From assembly GCA_031841125.1 (NCBI GenBank), contig CM063108.1, positions 70,590,344 to 70,654,343 of the forward strand: a stretch of DNA of 64,000 nt, in the 5' to 3' direction. The notes under the pieces were generated by a model, which worked only from the letters and a program-made list of their open reading frames with translations, was not told the DNA's origin and did no database searches. The translations under genes and the position numbers were made by a program. Below, in pieces: positions 36,874 to 48,532 of the stretch (its first letter is position 1; each line of letters starts with the position of its first letter). Origin of the DNA: Acanthococcus lagerstroemiae (Eukaryota > Arthropoda > Insecta > Hemiptera > Eriococcidae).

Positions 36874-38859
36874 ATGAAATTGAGTTTAGAAAAATGTTTG
36901 CGACTTGTCCACGAAATGCACAGAATGTTCGGCTTATCCTACGTCGTCGACGGATGTCTGTTCGGTGTCGAGTTCACGTACACGCTGCTAGCGTTCCTCG
37001 TGTACTTATACTGTTTCAGTCAAGCGGAGCTCGCGATAACCAGTCAAAATCACATCTACTTCAAAATACAAAATATGTTGTTCTTTATTTCGGTTCAAGG
37101 TTTCATCTTCGCCCCACTGATCATATTGCTTCGTTTCAGACTCATGAATAAAGACCTAATTACGCTGGTCGACAACGCACGTCGCTTATGCCGAACTACG
37201 AGTAACTTTTTATCTTCTTCGGACAATATCGATTATCGCCGACTGTCGTTATACGTAATGTTCATACACGTTAGTTACGCACTCTACATCTTCGTAATAA
37301 TTGGAGATATGATACACAGTGATAAATTTCAACCGGGATTAATAACGAATACATGCGTCGTTCTATTGGAAATATGGATCGCCGTACCCATGCTACAGTT
37401 TCTTTGCTGGACGTTATTATTCAAATGCTTGTACCGCAAGTCGATAGGATTACTTTTAGAGACGGCGACGATTCGACCGCAACCGTGCGCGGTCGCTTTG
37501 ACTTCGAGAAGTACGACACTGATACGAACAATAGTAACTCAACCTCATCACCAGCGTAGGATAAAGCAGTTACGAAATACTCTGAAACAGCTCACGACCC
37601 TCAAGTCTTCGATCGTTCGCATTTACGGACTGACGTTGATACTGTTTTTGTGGAACTGTTGCGGTAGTTTGATTTTCAGCTGCATCGTATTACTTCAAGA
37701 AATGGGGAAAATCATAGGCGTATTTCTGGTACTTCGCGTCATCTTTCTCGTGGCCGGCTTATTTGGCGTATTCTGGGCGTCCGAGAGCACAAGTTATTGC
37801 GTAAGTCGAACACGATGCCAGCTCAATCATCCGTGTAGAGTTTCCCTTTCTCTTTACTTTCCTTCGAATTACCATCTCAATGGTGTCAAAGTTATTTGAG
37901 TTATCGATGTGTTTTAGATCAGAAGATCGATCACGTTGATATCGAGCGTGATTATTACGCAAAAATGGAGTATCATCAACAAAACCGTGAGTATAAATAG
38001 GAACACAATCCGACGAACTTCGCTTTTTTAATTTATTGGCAAACAAGTATCTATAGAGGAGGTCAGGGTTCGCTTTCATAGTTTCTCTCTCTCCCCAAAA
38101 AACCGATACCATAAGGGACTCGAATAAAACAAATCGGGAAACTGTATCACGCGTAAACGTCCCGAAATTGGCGAATTGTTCTACGCATCGATATTGCAGA
38201 AAATCTTGTTTTCAAAAATAAAGATTCACGACGTAGTAAGTGTATTATAAAAAAAGAAAAACAAAACCTTCGAGTACAGACTTCTTAGGGTTCCGCGCTC
38301 AATCAGCGGCCTCTATACGCCACTCTCAGCTCCGCATACACGACCGATAATAAACTAAACGTTGCCTCAGAAACAGTCGCTGATTTATCATAAATTTTAG
38401 GTTCCTTATGTTCTACGGTTTTGATAAACCGTAAAACGAATGATTAAATTTTGAATGTGATCGAAAGGTTTGGAATACTGAAATAGGTACCTATTCAAAA
38501 TTCGGCGTTACAGGGAACTTGGCAAAGATCGGGTAAAAAATTTTAACGCCCTTCTTGCAATCGTGCGAATAACTGAGACACACTTTCACATTCGTACTAT
38601 TAATTCTAATTTTCGATACACTTAGTTACAGAATTTTTTATACGGGTTCATCCAAAAGAATCACGCCATCAGAGTGTGCGATTTGATTAACTTGACCTAT
38701 AGAAATTGCATATCGGTAAGCTATCATTTACCTAGTCTTGAAACGTTAAAAAGTGCAACCCTGCAGAGACTATATTTCACTACGTTTGATTTTAACCAGA
38801 TTGTCTCATTGGCCATTGGGTACCTAGTGGTAGAGTTACAGCTGAACGGAAGAGATTAA
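36874..38859 (+). CDS. Gustatory receptor, subfamily 2, gene 1 (4 exons)
   Basis: Complete receptor of about 379 residues. Exons: 36874-37800 (309 codons), 37918-37986 (23), 38632-38715 (28), 38800-38859 (19 plus TAA). All introns are GT-AG and phase 0 (117, 645 and 84 bp). The start MKLSLEKC at 36874 is chosen over the in-frame ATGs at 36853 and 36868 because it aligns with MKGKF in the two paralogues. Family features seen: six hydrophobic stretches in exon 1, VLLEIWIAVPMLQFLCWTLL near the fourth membrane segment, FGVFWASES at the end of exon 1, then DLINLTYRNCIS and IVSLAIGYLVVELQLNGRD. The usual ACG of GRs is VCD here, and TYxxxxxQF is GYxxxxxQL. It is probably a ligand-gated cation channel subunit of chemosensory neurons. 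Exon B is two codons shorter than in the paralogues. Ligand unknown. Confidence 0.87.
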
Positions 38860-41822
38860 AGTCTACGTACTCGTAAAACACAATCTGCTCATCCACGATG
38901 TCTCGAAGATCGATCACGGCCTTGTTGAACACGATATATCAATACAGCGAGTTCAAATCGGCGTCAATAACAAAGCGCAAAAATTCATCCGTATAATGGG
39001 AACACCGAAACGGAATTTTTACTTATTTATTTTATTGCTAGACGGGGAGAGAGAAACTCGAGTCAGTTTTCTGAACTGACGATATTCAAGAATCGATATG
39101 TAAGCATAAAAAAAAATAAAAAAAATTCTGAAATTCCGCCAACTGAGAAATCGATCTTATTACATTTTCCTAATCCAAGTCTCGAAGACGTTGGGGGGAA
39201 AGGGAAGACTTCTTCATTTAGTACGTCCCTGATTTACATAACTCTGCAGACGTAGTCAAAGTTTCTTCTTTTACGGGCAACAAGTTCATTTAGTCCGATT
39301 TTGATTAATTTGCGTAGGAATTTAAGAAATTTTGAACAGTTCTCTTTGCCTCATATTTCAAATAGGTCGTCAGAATTCTTTTTTCTTTTTACGAATATTT
39401 CTGAGAAAGTTAGGCCCTCTCTCGAAAATTAATTACAGTGAAGTCAGTGGCTATATTGGAGTCTTCTTTCACCGTCCGCTTTAGAACCCAAATCACTTCT
39501 ATACCTACCTATATATCTGTCTGTTTTCGTATGGCTAGAGCGAATAAAATAGTCAGAACTTGTTAATGTCTATCGAAAGCAGGCCTTGTACCAAGGCCTT
39601 CGATGGGGAGAAAGGGAATAAATAAAAAGCGCAAGATGAGAATCGTGTAACTCGACAAAATTCATAAATTTATTTTTCAGCATAGAATTTTAGAAAAAAT
39701 ATTTCTGTCGTGAGGCGAATTCGCATTCTCGCTCACGCCATCAAATCCTTGATCGATCACATCTCGTGGGACAGTTTCAAAGTATTAGTTCGCTCTAGAA
39801 TCGGTGTGCATCTCTCACCAAACCGAAATTGTCAACGGCACGTGTATGCTCAAATGGCCTTCATGTGGTTGTCACCAAGACGGCCGCTGGTCGCACGATC
39901 CTAATTAAAACGCAATATCGAAAAATCATACGCCTTCCTCGAGTTCTGAGAACTCGATCGATACTCTTCTTCATGGCCATGGCCTCGACAGTGCAAAATA
40001 CCCGCGAACGTTTGCCTGCCGCAGATTCTATATTTCGACGCCATCCCACACGCGCCAGAAGCAAATCCGAGAAAACTAAGAAAGTACAATGTATAATTTC
40101 TATACCTATATTTCACACTTATATTTCGAACCATTCGCTCTGAATCGTGTAGTCTACACGCGCCGGCCTTCGAAGATAGTCATCGGGTCCCTCGTGTCTC
40201 CGCTTACCTCATGGTGACATCTTCCGCATAGGTGGAGACATCGTCGTCAAAATAATCGATCATTAGTATATAACTCCTGTACGGAGGTTCAGTCTGGGTC
40301 TTGGTTCTAAATCGCTCATGCCAGGTGGAGCTCTCGCTGATCTCTCTCGATCCAGCACCTTTTCGGACTTAGAAATTTAAACTCAAAGTGTAGTCTTAAT
40401 ACTCTAATTTAACCATATTTGCGCGTCATTTTCAACATTATTCTCTTAATAAACTACCGTGTGCTGCCGTTTTACTGGTCAACTTGAATCCAAGAATGAC
40501 TTCCCCCACCGTAGGTATTTACTATGAATATATGGTGCCTCATTAACAGCGTGGTACATGTTCCAGGAAGGACAGCGGAGGGGGTGGAGGCTGAGTAGAG
40601 GGAGAAGATAACTTTTGCTATCCCGTTCCAGTCGACGAGTCAAAAGGTTATGGCCGATTTTTGCGTTCATTTTTCTTTTTTTAAACAATAATAAATCAAA
40701 AGACACACTGTGGTTGCAACGTCTTTTCTTCGAGGCTACGAGATCACGGCTTTTCTATGGCGCAACACGAATAGGATGAACTACTCCACTGTGTAAATTC
40801 AAGTACGGTCGAAACGTGGTCGAAACGATTTACGGCAAACCGAGTATGCAATTTTATTCACATCTGCGACTGCATCTTGCATATTACCTTTTCCGGTTCA
40901 ATTTTAGGCGCACTACGCGAGCGTAGCGATCATTATCGTCATTTTCCACGCAGGTACACCTTGCCTCGCCATGATAGTACGAATTTAAATCTGAATTCAT
41001 CACCATGCTTGTAGGCAAGGAGTGCTAGCTGCTCGGAATTTATAGATTTCGTTCAGCGGTATAACATCGGCATTTTTATAGTTTTCAATTATGCTCGCTA
41101 TTTTCTGTCCTGGTAATAGCGACTTCACTATTTTGCCTTGAGGAGTCAGTTTACAATACCGTACGTGAGTGATTCGTAAAGGGCGAAACGGATATTCCGC
41201 ATGCGTCGAGGGGCAAAATAGGTTTTTAAATGTTAGGTATATTTAACCGCGTTAATTTTCGAAGCTGTTTTTAGAAAGAAATAAGATGCGGTTCTCTGGT
41301 GAGCTTGCTGCCAATGTTTTCACAGTCGTATTAGTCATGTATAGGAGGTATGTTTCAACGTACTGTTAGGTCAATGTCGTGTTCGAATGCTACGATTAGT
41401 TTTTTTTAAATCAGTGAGTACGTTATAAATTGTTCTGAGAAGGGCTTTGTCGTAATCAAAGTCTATTTGTATTTCTCTACACGAGCATCTAGATTACAGC
41501 AAGCCCGTGTTCTCTGCTAAACAATAAATGTTTTCTTTTACGGGGAGTTACGGTTGGTCTTTAATGTATATCAGGAATAGAACAGGTTCCAGCATACTCC
41601 CTTACGGTACACTATTCGCGAATAGAAGTCAGGTGGCAATACTTCGGTAACTATTTCCCCACTAGTGATAAGCGGACCAAAACATGATACCGGGTATAAT
41701 ACTGCGCTTGAATTTCCTGTAAAACGATAATTTTATGACTATTCTGTGTCATATCTTTGTTCCTAGTTAATTAAAAAAGACATTGAATAGGAAGAAGTGA
41801 AAATTAATTGATAGGGAACCGT
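38860..41822. other. Intergenic, no gene confirmed
   Basis: Frames at about 39710-40143 overlap on both strands and match nothing I know. At 41573-41626 the + strand reads RNRTGSSILPYGTLF, which recalls a block near the end of some non-LTR reverse transcriptases; this is too short to call an element. Otherwise no repeat ends or exons were recognised. Confidence 0.4.
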
Positions 41823-41915
41823 TCATTTCGGCGCTGACAATTCGGCGCCGCCGTTTGGGCGCGACTGATTTAGGCGATGCATACCTTTTGGCGCTACAAT
41901 CATTTTGGGGCTGAG
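41823..41915. repeat. Degenerate TTCGGCGCTGACA repeat
   Basis: About six imperfect units of roughly 16 bp built on TTTCGGCGCTGACA, TTCGGCGCCGCCG, TTTGGGCGCGAC, TTTAGGCGATGC, TTTTGGCGCTAC and TTTTGGGGCTGA. It is a local GC-rich, partly palindromic tract. Confidence 0.7.
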
Positions 41916-43087
41916 TAAAAATTATATTTCGTTAACTGAAAGAGTAGCTTCCTTAAAAAATTCGTTATACATTACAAAAGAGATCATGAATAATAGAACT
42001 GGTTCTCAAAAAAGTAAGCAAAAGAATAATACGAGAACGTGGTTGTGAGTTTTATTCCTTTTTGTCGGGCAGGAATAGCTACACCGATACTGATAACAAT
42101 ACTGAACGCGTATAGTTGTTCGATCAGTAGTATCATCTTGATGATACAAAAATTTGCATTATAAGAAACATCAATGAACTACAATTAAAAAATTAACATC
42201 GGCATTAAATTCCTCGTTGAAAATACATATAGAATCATGTGTTCTCATGCCACTGTTTTTTGAAAAATTTCGAATTGTTATGTAGTGTTAATATTACGCG
42301 TATACGTAGCGTGAGCTATAAACCAGCGTATTTACGGCGAATCGAGTATGCAATTCTATTTACATTTGCGAATGTATGTTGCTTATCGTGTCTCGTTCAG
42401 TTCAATTACACTACTGAACAACTATTTTGCACAATGCATTTCGACAGGTGATTCTGAGGTACTTTTTAACGCTGAACACGATACTGGGACCCATTTTCCT
42501 CTATTACTTCACAATTCGGAGTTCTGAACGACTGAAATTCGTTTCCATTTTGTTTTTGCAGTGGAATAAGCGGTACCACTGACTGATATTATCAGTGTTA
42601 TCAGACCACAATAACAGAAAACAAACAGACGGAATACACACCACTACACACGACCGCAACACACAACAACACGAATCAGTATGACCACATTCAGTTCCTA
42701 AACCTCTTTTTGAACACATTTAGTTGAATTTTTTATAGTTTTTGATCTGAAAAACTAGACGTGATGGAGAGAAAACGGCCGACGGCACTGTATTCAGCGT
42801 TGAAAAGTACTCAAGAATCACCTCCTTAAATGCGTTGTGCAAACAAAAAATTTCATTTTGTTCAGTAGTGTTATTGGTGGTCACATTACAAGCAGTAGTA
42901 CTGTCCTGAGGTCGGAGAGCCTCTCGGGCTTCTACTAGTTGGTGTAGTAGATTGACGTTGACCAGAAGAGTCCATACCGTGGGCTCAAGGGGCTGATTAG
43001 TAACAAGCCCCTAATTAGAGATTTTCGGCTTGACAAATGACTTGGCCGAATTAGATTAATTTGAATATATCTACTAACACTTTCGAC
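41916..43087. other. Intergenic, no gene seen
   Basis: Short frames on both strands without recognised products. The part from about 42890 is less AT-rich and may be the remains of an old element into which the retroposon at 43102 inserted. Confidence 0.4.
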
Positions 43088-43101
43088 AATACTTTGACTT
43101 T
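43088..43101. repeat. Target-site duplication, left (14 bp)
   Basis: AATACTTTGACTTT, repeated exactly at 43178-43191 around a 76-bp insert. Confidence 0.85.
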
Positions 43102-43177
43102 TGTTTCCGGGATAGGAAGTGCGGTGTCCTGGGTCCAATTTGGCACGCGTGCATCGCCATACGTCCCTCTATCATTG
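43102..43177 (-). mobile_element. 76-bp retroposed RNA-like insert
   Basis: The insert is bounded by exact 14-bp target duplications (43088-43101 and 43178-43191). On the minus strand it begins CAATGATAGAGGGACG and ends CCGGAAACA, so the junction with the duplication reads as an A-rich tail. The core GGGACGTATGGCGATGCA recurs on the + strand at 5673-5690 and 51299-51316. The copy at 51299 keeps similarity for about 50 bases more (GCRTGCCAAA, GACACCRCAC). This fits a short SINE or a retroposed small RNA. The parent RNA was not identified. Confidence 0.65.
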
Positions 43178-43191
43178 AATACTTTGACTTT
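43178..43191. repeat. Target-site duplication, right (14 bp)
   Basis: AATACTTTGACTTT, the partner of 43088-43101. Confidence 0.85.
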
Positions 43192-43904
43192 ACATTATTG
43201 AACGGCTAAAGCGGTCAGCCATCAGGCTTTTGAGAGCCTACGACACGGCATAAGATCAGTTAATTTTCCAAGCCCCAGATCTGGATGCGAGAGTCCCTAC
43301 TTAAACTTTTTGGAGAGAGCAAAACTGAAATAAGACCCCGGGATTCCGGCTCGTGTAATGTATTTATAAAGTCCGAGCTTCGTACCTCCGAGCTCGGCCT
43401 ACTTAGGAAGGGGTTCTCCTACATGAGACGACTTTTGAGTGTGATATGCTCGTGTGCGATGATTCCGGGGGTTCTTATGATAGATCGTCGGGGAGTAGAA
43501 ATGACGTATGAGAACCGACTTTATCTTTTCACTTAACTTTCTTTTCTTATTCCATTTTCTTTCTCCTTTTGCGACTCGTGTATCCATTACCTTATTTTTG
43601 TGATTTCACTTAGTTTTTCTCCTAAATTGTTATATTATTGACCACACGTGCTGTGAGATTACGCGCTTTCTTTTCAAAAATATGAAAACAACTTGACATC
43701 AACTTCTTTTTCACTATCAATTTGAAAACTAGTATAAGTGCAAAGACAACGTATCGTGGTCGCATTCGGTCATCTAAAGTTACTCCTCGTCTGTCAAAGT
43801 CATTCGTAGTCATTTGGAGATTTCTGAGACTTCTATTTTTCATCGCTCAACGAATTGCCTTTTTCGTACTTGGAAGTTACCTTCACTGTTGTACTCAATA
43901 ACTT
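43192..43904. other. No gene confirmed
   Basis: Includes an 83-codon + frame (43285-43536) with somewhat higher GC than its surroundings and no recognised family. It may be remnant transposon sequence. Confidence 0.35.
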
Positions 43905-43917
43905 AGTAATTTTTATT
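43905..43917. repeat. SINE target-site duplication, left
   Basis: AGTAATTTTTATT, repeated exactly at 44137-44149. Confidence 0.85.
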
Positions 43918-44136
43918 CAGATGTCTGGTTGGCCGCGTGGATAGCGAGTTGGTCTCAGAATCCGGAGGTTCCGGGTTCGAGCCTACGTAGCAACTCGCCA
44001 GAATTTTCGACCTAGGCCGGTTTTTCAGCCAGAAGGGAAGAGGGCTAAGACAACCCTAACAGCCTCCCCGACGTCCCTAGAGTAATGCTCGAAAGGGCGG
44101 ATTCTAGGACTCGGGTGGAGAGCAAATTAGAAAAAC
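43918..44136 (+). mobile_element. tRNA-derived SINE, 219 bp
   Basis: Flanked by an exact 13-bp duplication (43905-43917 and 44137-44149). The head is tRNA-like: GGCCGCGTGGATAGCGAGTT contains a box A-like TAGCGAGTTGG, and CCGGGTTCGAGCC about 30 bases on is a good box B, so RNA polymerase III could transcribe it. The body is GC-richer (AGGGCTAAGACAACCCTAAC, GAGTAATGCTCGAAAGG) and ends in GAAAAAC before the duplication. The cloverleaf is not intact, so this is not a tRNA gene. Confidence 0.82.
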
Positions 44137-44149
44137 AGTAATTTTTATT
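44137..44149. repeat. SINE target-site duplication, right
   Basis: AGTAATTTTTATT, the partner of 43905-43917. Confidence 0.85.
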
Positions 44150-44189
44150 TGCACACATGCGCATATAAAATTCATTGATTATTTTTTAC

Positions 44190-44660
44190 AGCCTTGAAAC
44201 AGATGTTTCGGTCCACCCACTGGGACATAGGCCTCCTTGATCAGTTATTTTTTTGATACAAGGGTTACAGTCGAATTCCCCTTGGTGACAAGCCATTACT
44301 GGGGAATGGTTATGAAAGAGTTTTCCTTCTCTATAAGGCGCATGCATCCTGCATGGCACACCAGACTAGTCAGGTGCAAAAACGTCTTTGGTCAGGTGTA
44401 GTAGTCTATCGGTGCGGCTAACCCAATTTATTGTAGTCTTTTTGAATTCCGATGGAAGAGTTAAATTGAACTCCACCTCTTGCTACAATTGGTGTGGCTT
44501 GGTCGGATGTTAAACCGTTTCATATATTCTTGTATTTTATTATTTTCCTATCGTATTTCAGTCTTTAAAATTCGCCGTCCATACTGGGATTCGAACCCGC
44601 GTTCCGTGGTTTAGGAGGCAACGTTCGAATCCACTCGGTCACCAAGCTTCTGATTTTCTT
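44190..44660 (-). mobile_element. Second tRNA-derived SINE (serine/leucine tRNA-like head)
   Basis: Read on the minus strand, the head at about 44660-44580 contains GGTGACCGAGTGGATTCGAA (box A region) and CGCGGGTTCGAATCCCAG (box B), as in class II tRNAs. The other end, near 44240-44200, reads GGCCTATGTCCCAGTGGGTG and soon after TTCAAGGCTGTAAAA. This resembles the conserved 3' tail shared by insect SINEs and RTE-type LINEs (GCCTATGTCCAGCAGTGGAC). Limits are approximate and no clear target duplication was found. The anticodon stem is mispaired, so it is not a functional tRNA gene. Confidence 0.6.
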
Positions 44661-45323
44661 TTCGTTTGGTTCGTCTGGCAGACTCTACAAATTTTGGTTT
44701 CGATCCTTCTCAACCTAGGATCGTAACAACTTAAGAGTTGAATATAATTTATTCAGAAATAAGCTGAATCGTAACTCACGCGTCGGTACACGATCAACTC
44801 ATTTTTAAAAAAGTTAAGGCAGCTGAGTTGACTTAAATTTAAAGAATAATGCTCGATCATTTCAAGCATTTCACGCGAGCAAAGGCTTGATAACTCGCAA
44901 GCGCTCATTCTGAAAGCATTTTCTAAATTCTAAGTATTTGCTCAGCGAATTGTTGAAATACGTCGAGCATTACCGATTCGTTAACATGGCTATTGATGCA
45001 GTATGAAACAGACGTATTAGGTAACTCAGAACTGTAGACCAAAGACGAGTATAATTAATATAAATTTTTCGAAGCCTGTTTTTCAACGCATTACTCCGCG
45101 ATTAATGAAAACAACAAGTATGTAGGTCTGTCATTCCCTGTCACGTTCAAAAGGTGAACAGAAGTGTTTATTGACAGAAACTTATTATTGTGGACTGTTT
45201 GTCTTTCAGCAGCGAGCAGAAGGAAAATAATGTAGGTTTTACATCGCCTTGAAGTTTCTTCAATAGTCGTAAAATCGAGCATCCAATTCTTCAATCTTTT
45301 ACATCTTCCACTGGGCAGTAGCT
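44661..45323. other. Intergenic upstream of receptor gene
   Basis: AT-rich, no recognised exon or repeat. It directly precedes the receptor start at 45324; ATCTTTTACATCTTCCACTG before the ATG is similar in style to the paralogue's leader, but no promoter motif stands out. Confidence 0.4.
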
Positions 45324-46793
45324 ATGAAGGGTAAATTTAACGACTGGGTAAGACCGTTTCATTATATGTACAAAATTTTTGGTTCGCACTATATTGTTGA
45401 TAGATATCTATGTGGCTTAGAACTGACCTACACCTTCCTGGTATTCGTGGTTTATGCGTCGTGCATTTGCTTCAACGAGTACATCCTCCTTGTCAGCCAT
45501 AAACATTTATTTTTTCAAATTCAGCACGTGGTGTTCTTTGTTGCCATTCAAGTATTTTGGATGACGCCACTGATCGCGTTCTTACGGTTCCGACTCATGA
45601 ATAATGATTTCTTCTTGCTCGTTAAAACTGCAAACGACTTATGCAGTATCAATCTATCTTTAAGCACAGTCGAGTATCGCCGATTATCGTGGTGCGCTGT
45701 ATTTGTTCACACTTTTTACGCCACTTCTTTATTGGTACATATACGAGACGTCTTGACAACCCCGGAATACAACCCGGGATTCATAGACATGGCTTGCCTC
45801 GCCCTACTGGATATATGGACCTGTGTACCCGCGCTACAATTTTTGTGCTGGACATTGTTGTTCAAATTCCTGTTCAATAAATCTGCTCGGTTGCTTTTTG
45901 AAATAATGGTACAGGTGAAGAGTATTCCGGGCACTTCGGCGGAAATTCAAGCTGTGGCCGCTCGAAATCGTAAAAGAGTCACGTATTTGACAAAAACCAT
46001 GCGACTGCTTTTGGATTTCAAAAACATGATTACAAAAGTATACGACTTACAAATGATCCTGTTCATAGTGAATGTTAGCAATGGTATGCTCTTCCAGTGG
46101 AAATATATGTTATCGTTGAATTTGAATCAAGTGCCCCGACCTCTATCAATAGTTCGTATAAGCTTACTTTCGGTTACGTTCTTCTCCATTTTTTGGGCAT
46201 CGGAAAGCAGTCTTTCTAGTGTAAGTTGTATTTGTACTAATATGATACCGATCTTTGTCCGCACACTAACGTGCGCCGTCTTTTCCAGTAAATTATTGTT
46301 GTACAAATATTTGCATTTCATCGTTATATTTCTAGATTAAAAAGTCAGTGACTTCAATTCTCAGACTCGTAACATCTCGTCGATGTTCCCTCGATGATTG
46401 CGTGAGTATCAAATATTGAAATAGTTACCAAATGTTATGACTGATTAATCTGTACACAGGAAAATTCAAAGTCTGGAACTCACTGACCAGTGTTTCGACA
46501 GAGTTCTCCAGACTAATGAATTTCATTTGATCGACAGCTGCAGAAATTCATTTCACCATTCGTATATGGAAACTATTCTTTCAGATTCTGTGGTTTATTG
46601 AATTTCACCTATAGAAATCTTATATCCGTAAGTAATAACCCGCCACCAAAGAACACCGTATATAAAGAATGTAGTTAGAACTCGAAGGTATTACGGTACC
46701 GTAATTAAGATTTAAATATTTTTTTCTCGGCAGATTGTATCACTATCCGTCGCATACCTTATAGTTGAAATTCAGTTTAGTGCAAGAAAATAG
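45324..46793 (+). CDS. Gustatory receptor, subfamily 2, gene 2 (4 exons)
   Basis: Complete receptor of about 370 residues. Exons: 45324-46220 (299 codons, donor GTAAGT), 46336-46401 (22, donor GTGAGT), 46538-46627 (30, donor GTAAGT), 46734-46793 (19 plus TAG). Introns are short (115, 136 and 106 bp) and all phase 0. It starts MKGKFNDWVRPFHYMYKIFG. Exon 1 holds six hydrophobic stretches and ALQFLCWTLLFKFLFNKS, then ends FSIFWASESSLSS. Exon 2 gives IKKSVTSILRLVTSRRC, exon 3 FRFCGLLNFTYRNLIS, and exon 4 IVSLSVAYLIVEIQFSARK, the GR C-terminal signature with AY in place of TY. It is very close to the gene at 48533, especially over about 45840-46100. Probable role: chemosensory ligand-gated channel subunit at the neuron surface; ligand unknown. 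Confidence 0.9.
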
Positions 46794-48078
46794 AGTTTTC
46801 TATACCACTATATGGAAGCAGAATATACTATTAAGTAAGTCTATTCGGGGGAAAAACAAAAAAATGTTCTATATCTTTTTCTCTTTTCGGTTGTACACAA
46901 TTGAAAATATTTCACTATGTTTACAAGCAATACGAATGAAAAAAGACCTTATCCCTTTTCAATCGCTATGTTGGTGACTACTATAACACTTTTTTCAACA
47001 GAACAAGAACAGAAGGATTTCTATGGGCATATTCGCACATTCCGCTTAGGTACTTTCATTGCGAAAAAAATCGGTGATCCGCTCGATGTAACGAAGACGG
47101 AATTGAAGAGTTCAAGATGCAAAACCAAACACATTCCTTCAAGTTACTCGTAGATTGCACAACTGGAGAAACATCAAGAAGACTGATGTCGAGTAATTTT
47201 CGCAAGTCATTCGAAACAGTGGAGGCGTGCAGTCGTAAGAATAACCAATGAGACAAACTTGTATCTGCCTACGGCAGTATAGTTACTTTAAAATTCTACA
47301 GTGTAATAATATTACACAAGTAGGTACCATAGTTTATTATAAACTGATGAAATACATTTTTGAGGAGATACAAAACATTTTTAATGAAACTAAAGTTGTT
47401 AGGCTTGTTGACGGCTAGGTTGGATGCTAAGGCTACTATAGCAGGCTCCTACCAACGGAAATCAGATCTTGTACTGCGAGCGCTGGGCTTAATATCATAT
47501 TAATATTAAAAATTTAACAGCGTAGATGGGTATTTGAAGCGTGTATTCAATTATAACGAATAAATTAAACATAAAGGACATAGTACAAATAGCTAAGAGA
47601 TATGACGGCTATGTTGTAAAAGATGCAAAGAGTTGGTGATGCCTCGATTTCCAGATCCGAGACCGAGATTCTAATACTCAGCTCCATTTATTGAAGCAGC
47701 GTAGCAATGGGTTACCTGCATTTTATTTCCGAGTACGCCACTGGTATTAGACTGCAAACATATTACAAAATTCTTTTCAATTTCAGCGCACTGTTTTTCA
47801 CGATGGAAGGAGAGACGGGAGGGGGTTACTTTTTAGGCACTTGACCGGTCAGCATTTCAAAAATTCGGCATGATGTCTGTGATTATAAAATGTTGCCCAA
47901 ACCTTTCTTAGAGTTTAGCTATCAGGTCCTTACGTGTAGTTGGCTCGCTGAATTTTTCTCAGATTAACTGAATGGTTGTCTTTCTGTTGAGCTGAATCCC
48001 GAGGTAACGTAGAGTGCGCTCAAATTGTGTTAGATTACAACCCTAGTCAGTCTCTAATCCATTTTCCACTGTGCACAG
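46794..48078. other. Intergenic, no gene seen
   Basis: A few 60-80 codon frames with no recognised product. If a receptor copy once stood here, only its third exon (48079) can still be read; no first-exon relic was identified. Confidence 0.45.
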
Positions 48079-48165
48079 CTGCAGAAGAAATTCACCTTGC
48101 TAATGGTGTATAGAAAACATTCTTTCCGTCACTGTACACAACTAAATTTAACTAATTTGACAATC
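48079..48165 (+). pseudogene. Relic gustatory receptor exon B (subfamily 2)
   Basis: After CACAG the sequence reads LQKKFTLLMVYRKHSFRHCT then LNLTN. It aligns with LQKFISPFVYGNYSFRFCG and LNFTY in the gene at 45324. The CTGCAGAA start, the GTGTATAGAAAACATTCTTT middle and the Cys position are shared. The glycine after Cys, the tyrosine and the GT donor are lost. It is a decayed third exon of a former receptor copy between the two living genes. Confidence 0.65.
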
Positions 48166-48532
48166 AACCGAAGGCCTATTCTTACAAATTGTCGTATGTA
48201 ATCCAATATTCTGGACTTTGTACCGGAGATCACGAAGAAGATACGTTACTTCGCAATTATTTCAATGCTTTTTCTTCGAAAGTCGATTTTTCCAACACCG
48301 AACGCCTAATGAAAAGGAATTAGGTCTGTAATTTCCTGTCATTTTCAACCGCTCAACAGAAGTGCTTGTTCAGAAAAACTCATTAGTTAATGCTTCATTC
48401 TGGATATTACGGAGGAAGGAAAAAATTTGGACGGACCTTACATTACGTTTTTCGCAAGTGATGAAGTGTCTCGTTTTCCTTGAAACAAAGCGTCGAAATC
48501 TTGAATTTTTTCCCAATCTATTCCTAACTGCC

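Noticed and set aside
39710..40143. Overlapping 64-104 codon frames on both strands
   Set aside because: No splice context, no domain, and mutual overlap; treated as chance frames in locally GC-richer DNA.
41573..41626. RNRTGSSILPYGTLF, reverse-transcriptase-like
   Set aside because: A single 18-codon piece with stops around it is too short to call a non-LTR element without a search.
43920..43985. Candidate tRNA gene
   Set aside because: Box A and B are present but the cloverleaf stems do not pair, and target duplications show it is a SINE insertion.
44580..44660. Candidate tRNA-Ser or tRNA-Leu gene on the minus strand
   Set aside because: The anticodon stem is mispaired and the sequence continues into a SINE body and tail.
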